Origin: JAFAVZ01 sp036009105
GTDB lineage: Bacteria; Acidobacteriota; Thermoanaerobaculia; Gp7-AA8
Direction: 5' to 3'
DNA length: 20,098 bases
Assembly (NCBI GenBank): GCA_036009105.1
Contig: DASYMJ010000314.1
Span: forward strand, 1 to 20,098
Shown: positions 1 through 6,263 of the stretch, piece by piece
How the letters are laid out: every line of letters starts with the position of its first letter
Numbering within the stretch: the first letter of the stretch is position 1
The notes under the pieces: generated by a model
The model's database searches: none
Seen by the model: only the letters and a program-made list of their open reading frames with translations
What the model was told of the DNA's origin: nothing
Program-made: the position numbers and the translations under genes

Positions 1-1536
1 CCAGAAGTAGGTGATGGAGTCGCCGATGGCGGCCAGGTACGCGCGCAGCAGGCCGGTCTTGGTGTTGCCCGGGCGGAGGATGGCGGGGGTCGGATCGAAG
101 GTCGTCCAGCGTCCGCGCACCCACGCCTCCACCCACGCATGCGCGTCCTCGCGGCGGACCACGAAGTAGCCCGTCAGCGGGTTGAGCGTGCCGCCGTAGA
201 AACCGCCCACGATGCGGGCCGGCACACCGAGACTGTTCAGCAGCGCGACCTGGCCGGCGGCGAAGTACTCGCAGTGGCCGCGCCGTTCCCGGAGCAGGAA
301 ATCATCCACCGTCATGGCATGGCCGATCTCCTGGGCCCGGGCGAGGTAGCGGAAGTTGCGGTTGAGGTAGCGCTCGATCGCCACCGACTGCTTGAACGGA
401 TCGGTCTCGCTGCCGACGATGTTGCGCGCCATCGCCGTGATGGCAGGATTCGCCGGATAGCCGGTGAGCGGCGGCGGCTGCCGCGGAGGCCGCCCGATCG
501 GGTCGACGGCGCGCGCCATCATCACGTCGAAAGTGAGCATCTGGCGCGAGCCCTGGTAGACGTAGAACGCCTCGCGCTGCGGCCCTTCGAACACGCCGTT
601 CAGGCCGGTGATGGCGTACGTGCCGTCCGGGATGAGCAGCCGGTTGTTGCGCACCAGGCGTTGCTGCACCGACGCGCCGCGCGTGAAGCCCACCGGCTTC
701 GCGATCTGATAGAGGCCGCGGTTCAGCGGGACGCTGCCGTAACGCCCCGGGCTCTGCCGCCACTCGCCGCCCCGCCAGCGGTCGTACACCGCGGCGCGGA
801 GACGCAGCGGCGTGAAGAACGCCATCGCCTCCTGGCTCATCGAGACGCGCGCCACGACGGCCGGATCGTCCGGCGTCGCCCGCTCTTCATTGAAGTTGAT
901 GGTGTCGGAGAGGCCGGTCGTGGCGTTCGTCAGGCCGCCGGTCATCCCCTGCAGCATCGGGTTGCGCACGCGCGGGATGAACGGGAAGAGGATCGCGGCG
1001 ATGACCGCCGTGCCGCAGAGGTAGAACGCCGCGGCGCGGCCCGACGCCGGCTCGGCGTAGTCGCGGCCGATGGCGCGGATCGTATCGAGGTGGCTGACGT
1101 ACATCATCTGCCGCAGCATCACGAAGGCGAAGACGATGACGAAGAGGACGATGGTGATGTGGGTGGAGGTGGCGATGCTGGCCACGAACAGGAGCGCGGC
1201 CGCGAGCAGCCGCTGCGCGTAGTTGTTCGAGCGGACCGACTCGATCGGCTGGTAGGCGGCGATGAAGAGGACCAGATGCGTCGACGCGGCGATGGCGCTG
1301 CGCGAGATGGCGATGGCATCGACGAAGTAGAACGCGATGTAGCCGATGCCGAGGACGAACATCACGCTGCGCGGGATGAGCTCCGGCGTGCGGCCGGATG
1401 CCACGCGCGCCACCATGCCCAGCATCACGGCATGAAAGAGCAGGAGCGGCACGACGCCGACCGCGCCGGTGGCGTAGAGCGGCGCCGCGGCGAACGCGGT
1501 CAGCAGCAGCGTCTCGATCTCACGCCGTCGCGGCAT
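1..1536 (-). CDS. Membrane-anchored transglutaminase-like protein (TgpA/DUF3488 type), 3' end outside window
   Basis: I translated this frame by hand: it is open from the ATG at 1536 to the left edge, giving 512 codons without a stop, so the C-terminus is missing. The first ~200 residues are mostly hydrophobic with several membrane segments, as in DUF3488/TgpA proteins. A hydrophilic region follows, then a transglutaminase core. The papain-like triad is visible: Cys422 in GHCEYFAAG, His466 in DAHAWVEAW and Asp481 in FDPTPA, at normal family spacing. The family usually has a further membrane segment and a C-terminal DUF4129 after this point, which would lie beyond the window. The start overlaps the end of the DUF58 gene by 17 bp, suggesting coupled translation. 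DUF58, MoxR and transglutaminase proteins commonly occur together and are thought to act in envelope protein maturation or stress tolerance; the substrate here is unknown. Confidence 0.93.
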   Translation of the reverse strand, partial: MPRRREIETLLLTAFAAAPLYATGAVGVVPLLLFHAVMLGMVARVASGRTPELIPRSVMFVLGIGYIAFYFVDAIAISRSAIAASTHLVLFIAAYQPIESVRSNNYAQRLLAAALLFVASIATSTHITIVLFVIVFAFVMLRQMMYVSHLDTIRAIGRDYAEPASGRAAAFYLCGTAVIAAILFPFIPRVRNPMLQGMTGGLTNATTGLSDTINFNEERATPDDPAVVARVSMSQEAMAFFTPLRLRAAVYDRWRGGEWRQSPGRYGSVPLNRGLYQIAKPVGFTRGASVQQRLVRNNRLLIPDGTYAITGLNGVFEGPQREAFYVYQGSRQMLTFDVMMARAVDPIGRPPRQPPPLTGYPANPAITAMARNIVGSETDPFKQSVAIERYLNRNFRYLARAQEIGHAMTVDDFLLRERRGHCEYFAAGQVALLNSLGVPARIVGGFYGGTLNPLTGYFVVRREDAHAWVEAWVRGRWTTFDPTPAILRPGNTKTGLLRAYLAAIGDSITYFW

Positions 1537-2512
1537 CGCGCCTCCCCACGCCGAACACGATCGTGTCGCGGTCCAGCGTGAAGTGCACCGGCTCGTAGGT
1601 CGGATCGAGCAGCGCGAGCGCGCGGAAGAGCGTGTCCGCGCTTGCGGACTCGCTCGACTGCGCCGTCATGCGGGGCAGCGTCAGGCGCACGTCGAGGCCG
1701 CGGCGCACGGAGTGGAAGATGAACGTCGCCGCCTCGCTGACCATCTCCTCGAAATCGTTCTCCGTGGCATAGCGCGGCTTGAAGGGATCGACCACCACAT
1801 GCACCGCCCGCGCGGCCTCCGCGTCGGTTTGCTTCATGATCCAGCGCCCGAGGGATGCCGACTTTTTCCAGTACACGTGGCGCAGCGAGTCGCCGCGCAC
1901 GTACTCGCGGAAGGAGTGGATCTCGCTGCCCGGCCCCGGCCGGTTTGCCGTGTTCTGGTCGCCTTCCACCGGCCGGAATCGCGCCCTCGCCGCTTCCTCA
2001 CCCAGGAGTCGCGGGAAGACGACCACTTCGCCGTGAATGCGAATGCGCCGCTTCTTCAAAAAGAAGCCGAAGGGGTAGCGCGTGTAGAAGTCGAGGGCCT
2101 TGAGCTCGACGATCCCGCGATGCTGGAAGAGGAAGGCCGCGCCGATCTCGACCGTGCCCCGCCTGGGCACGATCGGCACGAGCAGCGGCTGGGCGAGATC
2201 GTCGGCGGCGATGACCACATCGCGCACGTTCCAGATACGCGAGCGGTTCTCGATGCGCAGCAGCCCGTCCGCCGCCCTCCCCGCCCACGCCTGGTCGACA
2301 CCGGTCAGCTCCACGTGCAGGTGCTTCAGCCCTCTTTGCGAGGCGATGCCCGAGAGCAGCAGACACCCGAGCATGAAGGTGAGGCCGATGTACAGCGCGT
2401 TGTTCCCGGTATTGAGCGCGGCGAACCCGATCACGATGGTGGAGATGAGATACGCCGTCCCGATCCGGGTGAAGCGGACGACGCCGTCGAAGGTGAATGC
2501 GGGCTGGCTCAT
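1520..2512 (-). CDS. DUF58 domain-containing membrane protein
   Basis: This 330-residue protein has two adjacent membrane segments near the N-terminus (about residues 15-33 and 37-55). A beta-rich region follows, then the DUF58 signature at about residues 202-220 (REYVRGDSLRHVYWKKSAS). The C-terminal half should carry the von Willebrand A-like fold typical of the family; the VHVVVDPF stretch fits its first strand. DUF58 proteins are encoded with MoxR ATPases, which are thought to act on them as chaperone-like partners. The downstream transglutaminase gene overlaps it by 17 bp. No convincing Shine-Dalgarno sequence precedes the ATG at 2512. The expected neighbour moxR lies 435 bp away on the same strand, separated by two opposite-strand small genes. 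The family call is firm; the cellular role is not established here. Confidence 0.93.
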   Translation of the reverse strand: MSQPAFTFDGVVRFTRIGTAYLISTIVIGFAALNTGNNALYIGLTFMLGCLLLSGIASQRGLKHLHVELTGVDQAWAGRAADGLLRIENRSRIWNVRDVVIAADDLAQPLLVPIVPRRGTVEIGAAFLFQHRGIVELKALDFYTRYPFGFFLKKRRIRIHGEVVVFPRLLGEEAARARFRPVEGDQNTANRPGPGSEIHSFREYVRGDSLRHVYWKKSASLGRWIMKQTDAEAARAVHVVVDPFKPRYATENDFEEMVSEAATFIFHSVRRGLDVRLTLPRMTAQSSESASADTLFRALALLDPTYEPVHFTLDRDTIVFGVGRRDAATA

Positions 2513-2530
2513 CTACGTGGGGTAGAACAA

Positions 2531-2561
2531 TTGACACCGCAAGGAAACGCCGAGGTAGCCT
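2531..2561 (+). promoter_or_regulatory. Candidate promoter for the two small membrane-protein genes
   Basis: A perfect -35 hexamer TTGACA lies at 2531-2536 in the 55-bp gap between the divergent DUF58 gene and the first small gene. The best -10 is TAGCCT at 2556-2561, 19 bp away, which is longer than ideal and a weak match. Transcription from it would begin about 7 bp downstream, almost on the GTG at 2568, implying a leaderless or nearly leaderless message. Confidence 0.35.
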
Positions 2562-2564
2562 CGG
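2550..2564. repeat. Short perfect palindrome next to the small-gene start
   Basis: CCGAGGTAGCCTCGG is a 6-bp inverted repeat around a 3-nt centre, ending 3 bp before the GTG at 2568 and containing the candidate -10. It could be an operator half-site pair or a chance GC-rich hairpin. The sequence alone does not decide. Confidence 0.4.
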
Positions 2565-2567
2565 GGA

Positions 2568-2792
2568 GTGAAGTGGTCCTGGCTTACAAAACGGCAGTGG
2601 CGGCTCACCTGGGAGCGCGCCGCCGAAGCGATTCGGGAGTGCGGCATCCTCTGGCTGGTCTTCTCGATCCTGGACAAGATCATCGACGGAACGATCACCT
2701 TTCCCTGGCTTCTGACGAACTTCGGCATTTCCATTGTCCTGTGGAGTTACGGCATGTACATTGAAATTCGCACGGTGACGAACAGTGAATAG
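2568..2792 (+). CDS. Small two-span membrane protein of unknown function
   Basis: This 74-residue protein starts at GTG 2568. An in-frame TAG at 2556-2558 rules out any earlier start. It has a basic, Trp-rich N-terminus, a likely membrane segment from about residue 26, a second at about 45-64, and a short polar tail. The predicted N-in/C-in hairpin resembles many small uncharacterised inner-membrane proteins, and I recognise no family. Its last 8 bp overlap the next small gene, so the two are probably coupled. It is on the strand opposite to both flanking genes (DUF58 and moxR). There is no well-spaced Shine-Dalgarno sequence, only a G-rich run touching the start codon. Hydrophobic, non-repetitive codon content and the coupled partner argue that it is real. 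Confidence 0.7.
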   Translation: MKWSWLTKRQWRLTWERAAEAIRECGILWLVFSILDKIIDGTITFPWLLTNFGISIVLWSYGMYIEIRTVTNSE

Positions 2793-2988
2793 CGACTACC
2801 TCGCTCCTCTCGGCGCTCTCATGTGGGGCACTTTCATGTTCGCGTTAGCGCTGTACGCTCAGCGGCAGGAGCGCCGCCTCCACACCGACGACGACGAGCA
2901 GCTCTTCCGCGAGGTCTACGGCCCCGCCGGCAAACCGAAGAAGCCTGCTACCGCGGAACCGGAATCTCCGACACGATCCGCTGAATGA
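2785..2988 (+). CDS. Small single-span membrane protein of unknown function
   Basis: This 67-residue protein starts at GTG 2785, overlapping the upstream small gene by 8 bp. One membrane segment (about residues 6-25, containing GALMWGTFMFALALYA) is followed by a highly charged tail of about 40 residues (RQERR, then DDDEQ, then a Pro/Lys/Ala-rich end). The shape is that of a bitopic protein with a cytosolic acidic tail. Its last 41 bp (2948-2988) are antisense to the C-terminal codons of moxR, so the two genes converge and overlap. No family is recognised. It could be a partner of the preceding two-span protein or of the MoxR/DUF58 system, but that rests only on position. Confidence 0.65.
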   Translation: MNSDYLAPLGALMWGTFMFALALYAQRQERRLHTDDDEQLFREVYGPAGKPKKPATAEPESPTRSAE

Positions 2989-3910
2989 ACTTTCCTTCCG
3001 GCGAGGCGTCGCCGCGCATGGCCCGCCGGTCCTTCATCAGGATTCGGTGAGACAGCACCGGCACGGCCAGCCGCTTCACATCCTCCGGGATGACGAAGTC
3101 GCGGCCGTTCACCATGGCCAGCGCCTGGCTCGCCTTGAACCAGGTCAGCGCGCCGCGCGTGGAAACGCCCAAAGCGACTTCCGGATGGGTGCGCGTGGTC
3201 TGCACGACGGTCATCAGATAGTCGACCAGCGACTCGTTCACGTGGATGGTCGTCACCTGCTCCTGCAGCTCCCGGATGTCCGCCTCGTCCACCACCGGCT
3301 CCAGATGCTCCAGCGCGTCCTGGGCGCCGCCGGCGCGCAACAGCTGCTTCTCATCGGAAGCGCTCGGGTAGCCGATGGTGATGCGCATCAGGAAGCGGTC
3401 CATCTGCGATTCGGGCAACGGATAGGTGCCGACGTGCTCGACCGGGTTCTGCGTGGCGATGACGAGGAAAGGATCGGGGAGCGCCAGGCGCCGCTTCTCG
3501 ATGGTGATGATGCTCTCGCTCATCGCCTCCAGCAGCGCCGATTGCGACTTCGGGGTGGCCCGGTTGATCTCGTCCGCGAGGAGAACGTTGGTGAAGATGG
3601 GGCCGGAGACGAACTCGAACTCCTGCTGGTCCTGGTTGTAGATGGTGACGCCGACGATGTCCGCCGGCAGCAGGTCGCTGGTGAACTGGATGCGCTGGAA
3701 GGCCAGCGACATGGAGCGGGCCAGCGCATGCGCCAGAGTGGTCTTGCCGACGCCCGGCACGTCCTCCAGCAGGATGTGCCCTTTGGCCAGCAGCGCGGCG
3801 ATGCAGAACTGCACCACCTCCGACTTGCCGCGGATGACCTTCTCGACGTTCGCCTGCAGTTCCGCGACCTTGTCGAGCGAGCGGCGGATGGGAATCGGTT
3901 GCGTGGTCAT
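2948..3910 (-). CDS. MoxR family AAA+ ATPase
   Basis: This 320-residue protein has the length and motifs of MoxR AAA+ ATPases: Walker A ending GVGKTT at residues 53-58, Walker B LLADE at 110-114, a sensor-1 ATQNP at about 152-156 and the family-typical ESQMDRF segment near 167-173. It is cytosolic, and family members act as chaperone-like ATPases on DUF58/VWA-domain partners. A good Shine-Dalgarno (GGAG, about 5 nt before the ATG) supports the start at 3910. It follows the GNAT gene by 34 bp and may be in the same transcript. Its 3' end overlaps the convergent small membrane gene by 41 bp. The expected DUF58 partner is encoded downstream on the same strand, but beyond two opposite-strand genes. 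Confidence 0.95.
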   Translation of the reverse strand: MTTQPIPIRRSLDKVAELQANVEKVIRGKSEVVQFCIAALLAKGHILLEDVPGVGKTTLAHALARSMSLAFQRIQFTSDLLPADIVGVTIYNQDQQEFEFVSGPIFTNVLLADEINRATPKSQSALLEAMSESIITIEKRRLALPDPFLVIATQNPVEHVGTYPLPESQMDRFLMRITIGYPSASDEKQLLRAGGAQDALEHLEPVVDEADIRELQEQVTTIHVNESLVDYLMTVVQTTRTHPEVALGVSTRGALTWFKASQALAMVNGRDFVIPEDVKRLAVPVLSHRILMKDRRAMRGDASPEGKFIQRIVSEIPVPR

Positions 3911-3944
3911 TCCTTCTCCGTAGGACGCAACAGGAACAGCGACG

Positions 3945-4391
3945 TTACCCCTCGTACTCCCAGCGCCAGACCCGTCCGTCCTCCGGATCCATCACCTCGC
4001 CCGCGAAGCGGAAGCCGTTCTTCGACAGGATGCGGGTCGAGGCATTCGGCTCCGGCAGCGTGTGCGCGATCACCTGCAGCGACGCGTCCGTCTCGAGCGC
4101 GAGGCGCACCAGCGCTGAAGCCATCTGCGTGCCGAAACCGCGCCCCTCGTATGGCGGAAAGGTGAAGTACGCGATCTCCACCGCGCCGTTCACCGGGTTC
4201 CCTTTGAACCCGCACGAGCCGATGGCCCGCGTTTCTTCCACGGCGAAGTAGCCGCGCCACGGGGCGACCGCTCCCACCCGGTCGTAGAACTCGCGGCTCA
4301 TCGCGGCGGCGACCTCCGCGGCCTCCAGCGCGACGCCCTCCACGAGGTCCCCGACGCGCCCGACCTCTTCCTTGGAAACGAGGCGGATCAC
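3945..4391 (-). CDS. GNAT family N-acetyltransferase
   Basis: This 148-residue protein has a GNAT fold pattern. The acetyl-CoA-binding motif A is visible around residues 71-90, with PYEGRGFGT (80-88) matching the R/Q-x-x-G-x-G/A loop. Motif B follows as EPNASTRILSKNGFRFAGE (114-132), typical of the RimJ/RimL-like branch. The substrate is not predictable; protein N-termini, amines and sugars are all possible. I chose the GTG at 4391 because it overlaps the TGA of the ETF-QO gene by 4 bp (GTGA, 4388-4391) and gives a normal GNAT length. Longer in-frame extensions would read into the ETF-QO coding sequence. The tight coupling to an ETF-QO gene is not a pairing I recognise. Confidence 0.88.
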   Translation of the reverse strand: MIRLVSKEEVGRVGDLVEGVALEAAEVAAAMSREFYDRVGAVAPWRGYFAVEETRAIGSCGFKGNPVNGAVEIAYFTFPPYEGRGFGTQMASALVRLALETDASLQVIAHTLPEPNASTRILSKNGFRFAGEVMDPEDGRVWRWEYEG

Positions 4392-6091
4392 AGCTTCTTG
4401 TAGTCCGGCCCGCCCCCACCCTCCGGCGGCACCCAGTTGATCACCTGGTAGGGGTCCATGATGTCGCACGTCTTGCAGTGGAAGCAGTTCGTGAAGTTGA
4501 GGAACGGCACCTTCCCCCGCCCGTCCTCCGTGGCCTGAGGCTCATAGACGTTCGCCGGGCAGAAGTGCAGGCACGGGTTGCCGTACTCCTCCGTGCAGCG
4601 GGTGATGCAAATCTCGGTGTCCAGGATGAGCAGGTGCGCGGGCTGATTCTCCTCGTGCACCACGCCGCCGTAGTAGACGTCGCTCACCTTGTCGAAGGTG
4701 TACGTGTTGTCGAACTTCATCTTCTCCGGCGGATGGGGATGCTCGGTGCCGAAGTAGCGCTGGATGCGCTCCATCCGCTCGTGGCCGCCGTGCCCGTCCA
4801 GCTTGTTCAGGAAGCCGAAGCCGCGGCCGCCGGTCACGATGCCGACCCCGGCGTTGAACATGCCGGCCAGCTGCCCGTACTCGAACGCCTGATGGAAGTT
4901 GCGCTGGGCCCACAGCTCGTCTTTTGCCCAGGAGTGCTCGAACAGCTCTTCATATTCGTGCAGCTGGTTCGCCGAGTAGTCCTCGTTCAGCAGCGCATGC
5001 AGCGCCGCCTCGGCAGCGAGGATGCCGGACTTGATGGCGAGATGGATGCCCTTCAGCCGCGCACCGTTCAGATAGCCGGCCGAGTCGCCCAGGATGAGGA
5101 AGCCGTCGCCGTACGCGCGGGGCATGGAGAAGTAGCCCCCCTCGGGGATGGCCTTCGCGCCGGCGGCGATCATCTTGCCCCCCTCCAGCAGCCGGCGGAT
5201 GGCCGGATGCAGTTTGTAGCGCTGGAACTCGTGATGCGGATCGAGCGTCGGGTTGCGGTAGTCGAGCCCTACCACGAGGCCAATGTCGACCACCCGATCC
5301 TTCATCCCGTAGATGAAGCCGCCGCCGAAGGTGTCCAGGTCCAGCGGCCAGCCCATGGTGTGGATCACCGAGCCGGCCGGGAAGCGGTCGTCCGGCAGCT
5401 GCCACAGCTCCTTGATCCCCAACGAGTAGACCTGCGGGTTCTTGTCCTTGTAGAGGTCGAAAAGGCCGGCCAGCTGCTTGGTCAGCGTGCCGCGCGGCCC
5501 TTCGGCCAGGATGACGAGCTTCGCCTTGACGTCGACGCCCGGCTCGTAATTCGGCTTCGGCTTGCCGTACCTGTCGATGCCCTTGTCGCCGATGCGCACG
5601 CCCACCACCCGCCCCTCCTCCACCAGCACCCGCGACGCGGCGAACTCGGGGAAGACGTCGACCCCCATCTCGCCCACCATGCCGCCCAGCCAGCGCACCA
5701 TTTCGCCCAGGGAGATGACGTAGTTGCCGTGGTTCTTCAAAGGCGGCGGATTGATGGGGGCGGCGATCTTGAACTTTTCGGTGAGATACCAGAAGGAGTC
5801 CTGGCCGACCGGCGCATCGATGGGGCAGCCGCGCTCGATGAAGTCGGGCATCAGCTCGCGGAGGCCGCGCGGATCCATGACCGCCCCGGAGATGCCGTGC
5901 GAGCCGATCTCTTTCCCCTTCTCGAGCAGCGCGATGGAGAGCCCTTCCAGCTTCCTTTCCGCGGAAGACTCGTTGTGCGCCTTGACCAGCCGCGCGAGCT
6001 CATACGCGGCGGCCAGACCCGCCGGCCCTCCGCCGACGATCACCACGTCGACGTCGAGGGTCTCTCGCTCGATGCCCGGTAGTTCTGCCAT
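4388..6091 (-). CDS. Electron-transfer flavoprotein-ubiquinone oxidoreductase (ETF-QO)
   Basis: This 567-residue flavoprotein passes electrons from reduced ETF to the quinone pool at the inner membrane, linking fatty-acid and amino-acid oxidation to respiration. The N-terminal FAD-binding loop is VIVGGGPAGLAAAYELARL (about 18-36). The C-terminal domain carries the [4Fe-4S] ligands: Cys511 in HFCPANVYE, then Cys536, Cys539 and Cys542 in NCFHCKTCDI. It ends in the conserved INWVPPEGGGGPDY stretch, so both cofactor sites look intact. I placed the start at the ATG at 6091, which has a GGGAGG about 11 nt upstream. The reading frame stays open to 6316, but that extension translates the intergenic repeat. 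The stop overlaps the GNAT start by 4 bp. No etfA/etfB is in the window. Confidence 0.96.
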   Translation of the reverse strand: MAELPGIERETLDVDVVIVGGGPAGLAAAYELARLVKAHNESSAERKLEGLSIALLEKGKEIGSHGISGAVMDPRGLRELMPDFIERGCPIDAPVGQDSFWYLTEKFKIAAPINPPPLKNHGNYVISLGEMVRWLGGMVGEMGVDVFPEFAASRVLVEEGRVVGVRIGDKGIDRYGKPKPNYEPGVDVKAKLVILAEGPRGTLTKQLAGLFDLYKDKNPQVYSLGIKELWQLPDDRFPAGSVIHTMGWPLDLDTFGGGFIYGMKDRVVDIGLVVGLDYRNPTLDPHHEFQRYKLHPAIRRLLEGGKMIAAGAKAIPEGGYFSMPRAYGDGFLILGDSAGYLNGARLKGIHLAIKSGILAAEAALHALLNEDYSANQLHEYEELFEHSWAKDELWAQRNFHQAFEYGQLAGMFNAGVGIVTGGRGFGFLNKLDGHGGHERMERIQRYFGTEHPHPPEKMKFDNTYTFDKVSDVYYGGVVHEENQPAHLLILDTEICITRCTEEYGNPCLHFCPANVYEPQATEDGRGKVPFLNFTNCFHCKTCDIMDPYQVINWVPPEGGGGPDYKKL

Positions 6092-6122
6092 GTCGCTTGC
6101 TTCCTCCCGTTTCGGTCGGCGC

Positions 6123-6128
6123 ATTGTA
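6123..6128 (-). promoter_or_regulatory. Candidate -10 element for the ETF-QO gene
   Basis: Read on the minus strand, 6128-6123 is TACAAT, a good -10 match. It would place the transcript start about 25 nt before the ATG at 6091, with the Shine-Dalgarno inside the leader. A -35 would fall inside the left arm of the neighbouring inverted repeat, and no good hexamer is seen there. Confidence 0.35.
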
Positions 6129-6137
6129 GCTGTGCTC

Positions 6138-6217
6138 AACGATGAACGAGGAAGGATGAACGATGAACAACGGCCGCGAGATTCACGTTCATCGTTCATC
6201 CTTCCTCGTTCATCGTT
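6138..6217. repeat. Perfect 31-bp inverted repeat built from 7-nt units
   Basis: The left arm (6138-6168) and right arm (6187-6217) are exact reverse complements over all 31 bases, separated by an 18-nt spacer (6169-6186). After the first AAC, the left arm divides into four 7-nt units: GATGAAC, GAGGAAG, GATGAAC, GATGAAC. The arms are clearly less GC-rich than the surrounding DNA. The element lies between divergent genes, with a candidate promoter on each side. It is upstream of both genes, so it is not a transcription terminator for either. It looks like a dispersed palindromic element (REP/MITE-like) or an intergenic regulatory structure. No second copy was noticed in this window. Confidence 0.9.
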
Positions 6218-6219
6218 CC

Positions 6220-6238
6220 GGCGGCGCAGCGCGCCGCC
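6220..6238. repeat. GC-rich 8-bp hairpin upstream of the WecA-like gene
   Basis: GGCGGCGC (6220-6227) and GCGCCGCC (6231-6238) are perfect reverse complements around a 3-nt loop. The hairpin starts 2 bp after the 31-bp inverted repeat and ends directly against the candidate extended -10. There is no following T-run, so a terminator role is unlikely. It could be an operator or part of the neighbouring repeat element. Confidence 0.55.
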
Positions 6239-6247
6239 TGCTATCCT
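6239..6247 (+). promoter_or_regulatory. Candidate extended -10 promoter of the polysaccharide operon
   Basis: TGCTATCCT is a TGn-extended -10 (TATCCT at 6242-6247). It would start a transcript near 6254, giving a leader of roughly 10 nt before the ATG at 6264. No -35 hexamer is evident 16-18 bp upstream, which falls within the repeat and GC hairpin; extended -10 promoters can work without one. Confidence 0.42.
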
Positions 6248-6263
6248 GACTGCCGGTCCAGCA

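Noticed and set aside
139..1581. A 480-residue open frame on the plus strand over the transglutaminase gene
   Set aside because: Its composition is Arg/Asp/Glu/His-rich with no domain signal. The opposite strand carries the transglutaminase triad in frame.
6138..6217. The 31-bp inverted repeat as a transcription terminator
   Set aside because: It lies upstream of both flanking genes, has an 18-nt loop and no T-run after either arm.
6138..6217. The inverted repeat as a CRISPR fragment
   Set aside because: There are only two copies in opposite orientation, with one short spacer and no cas genes.
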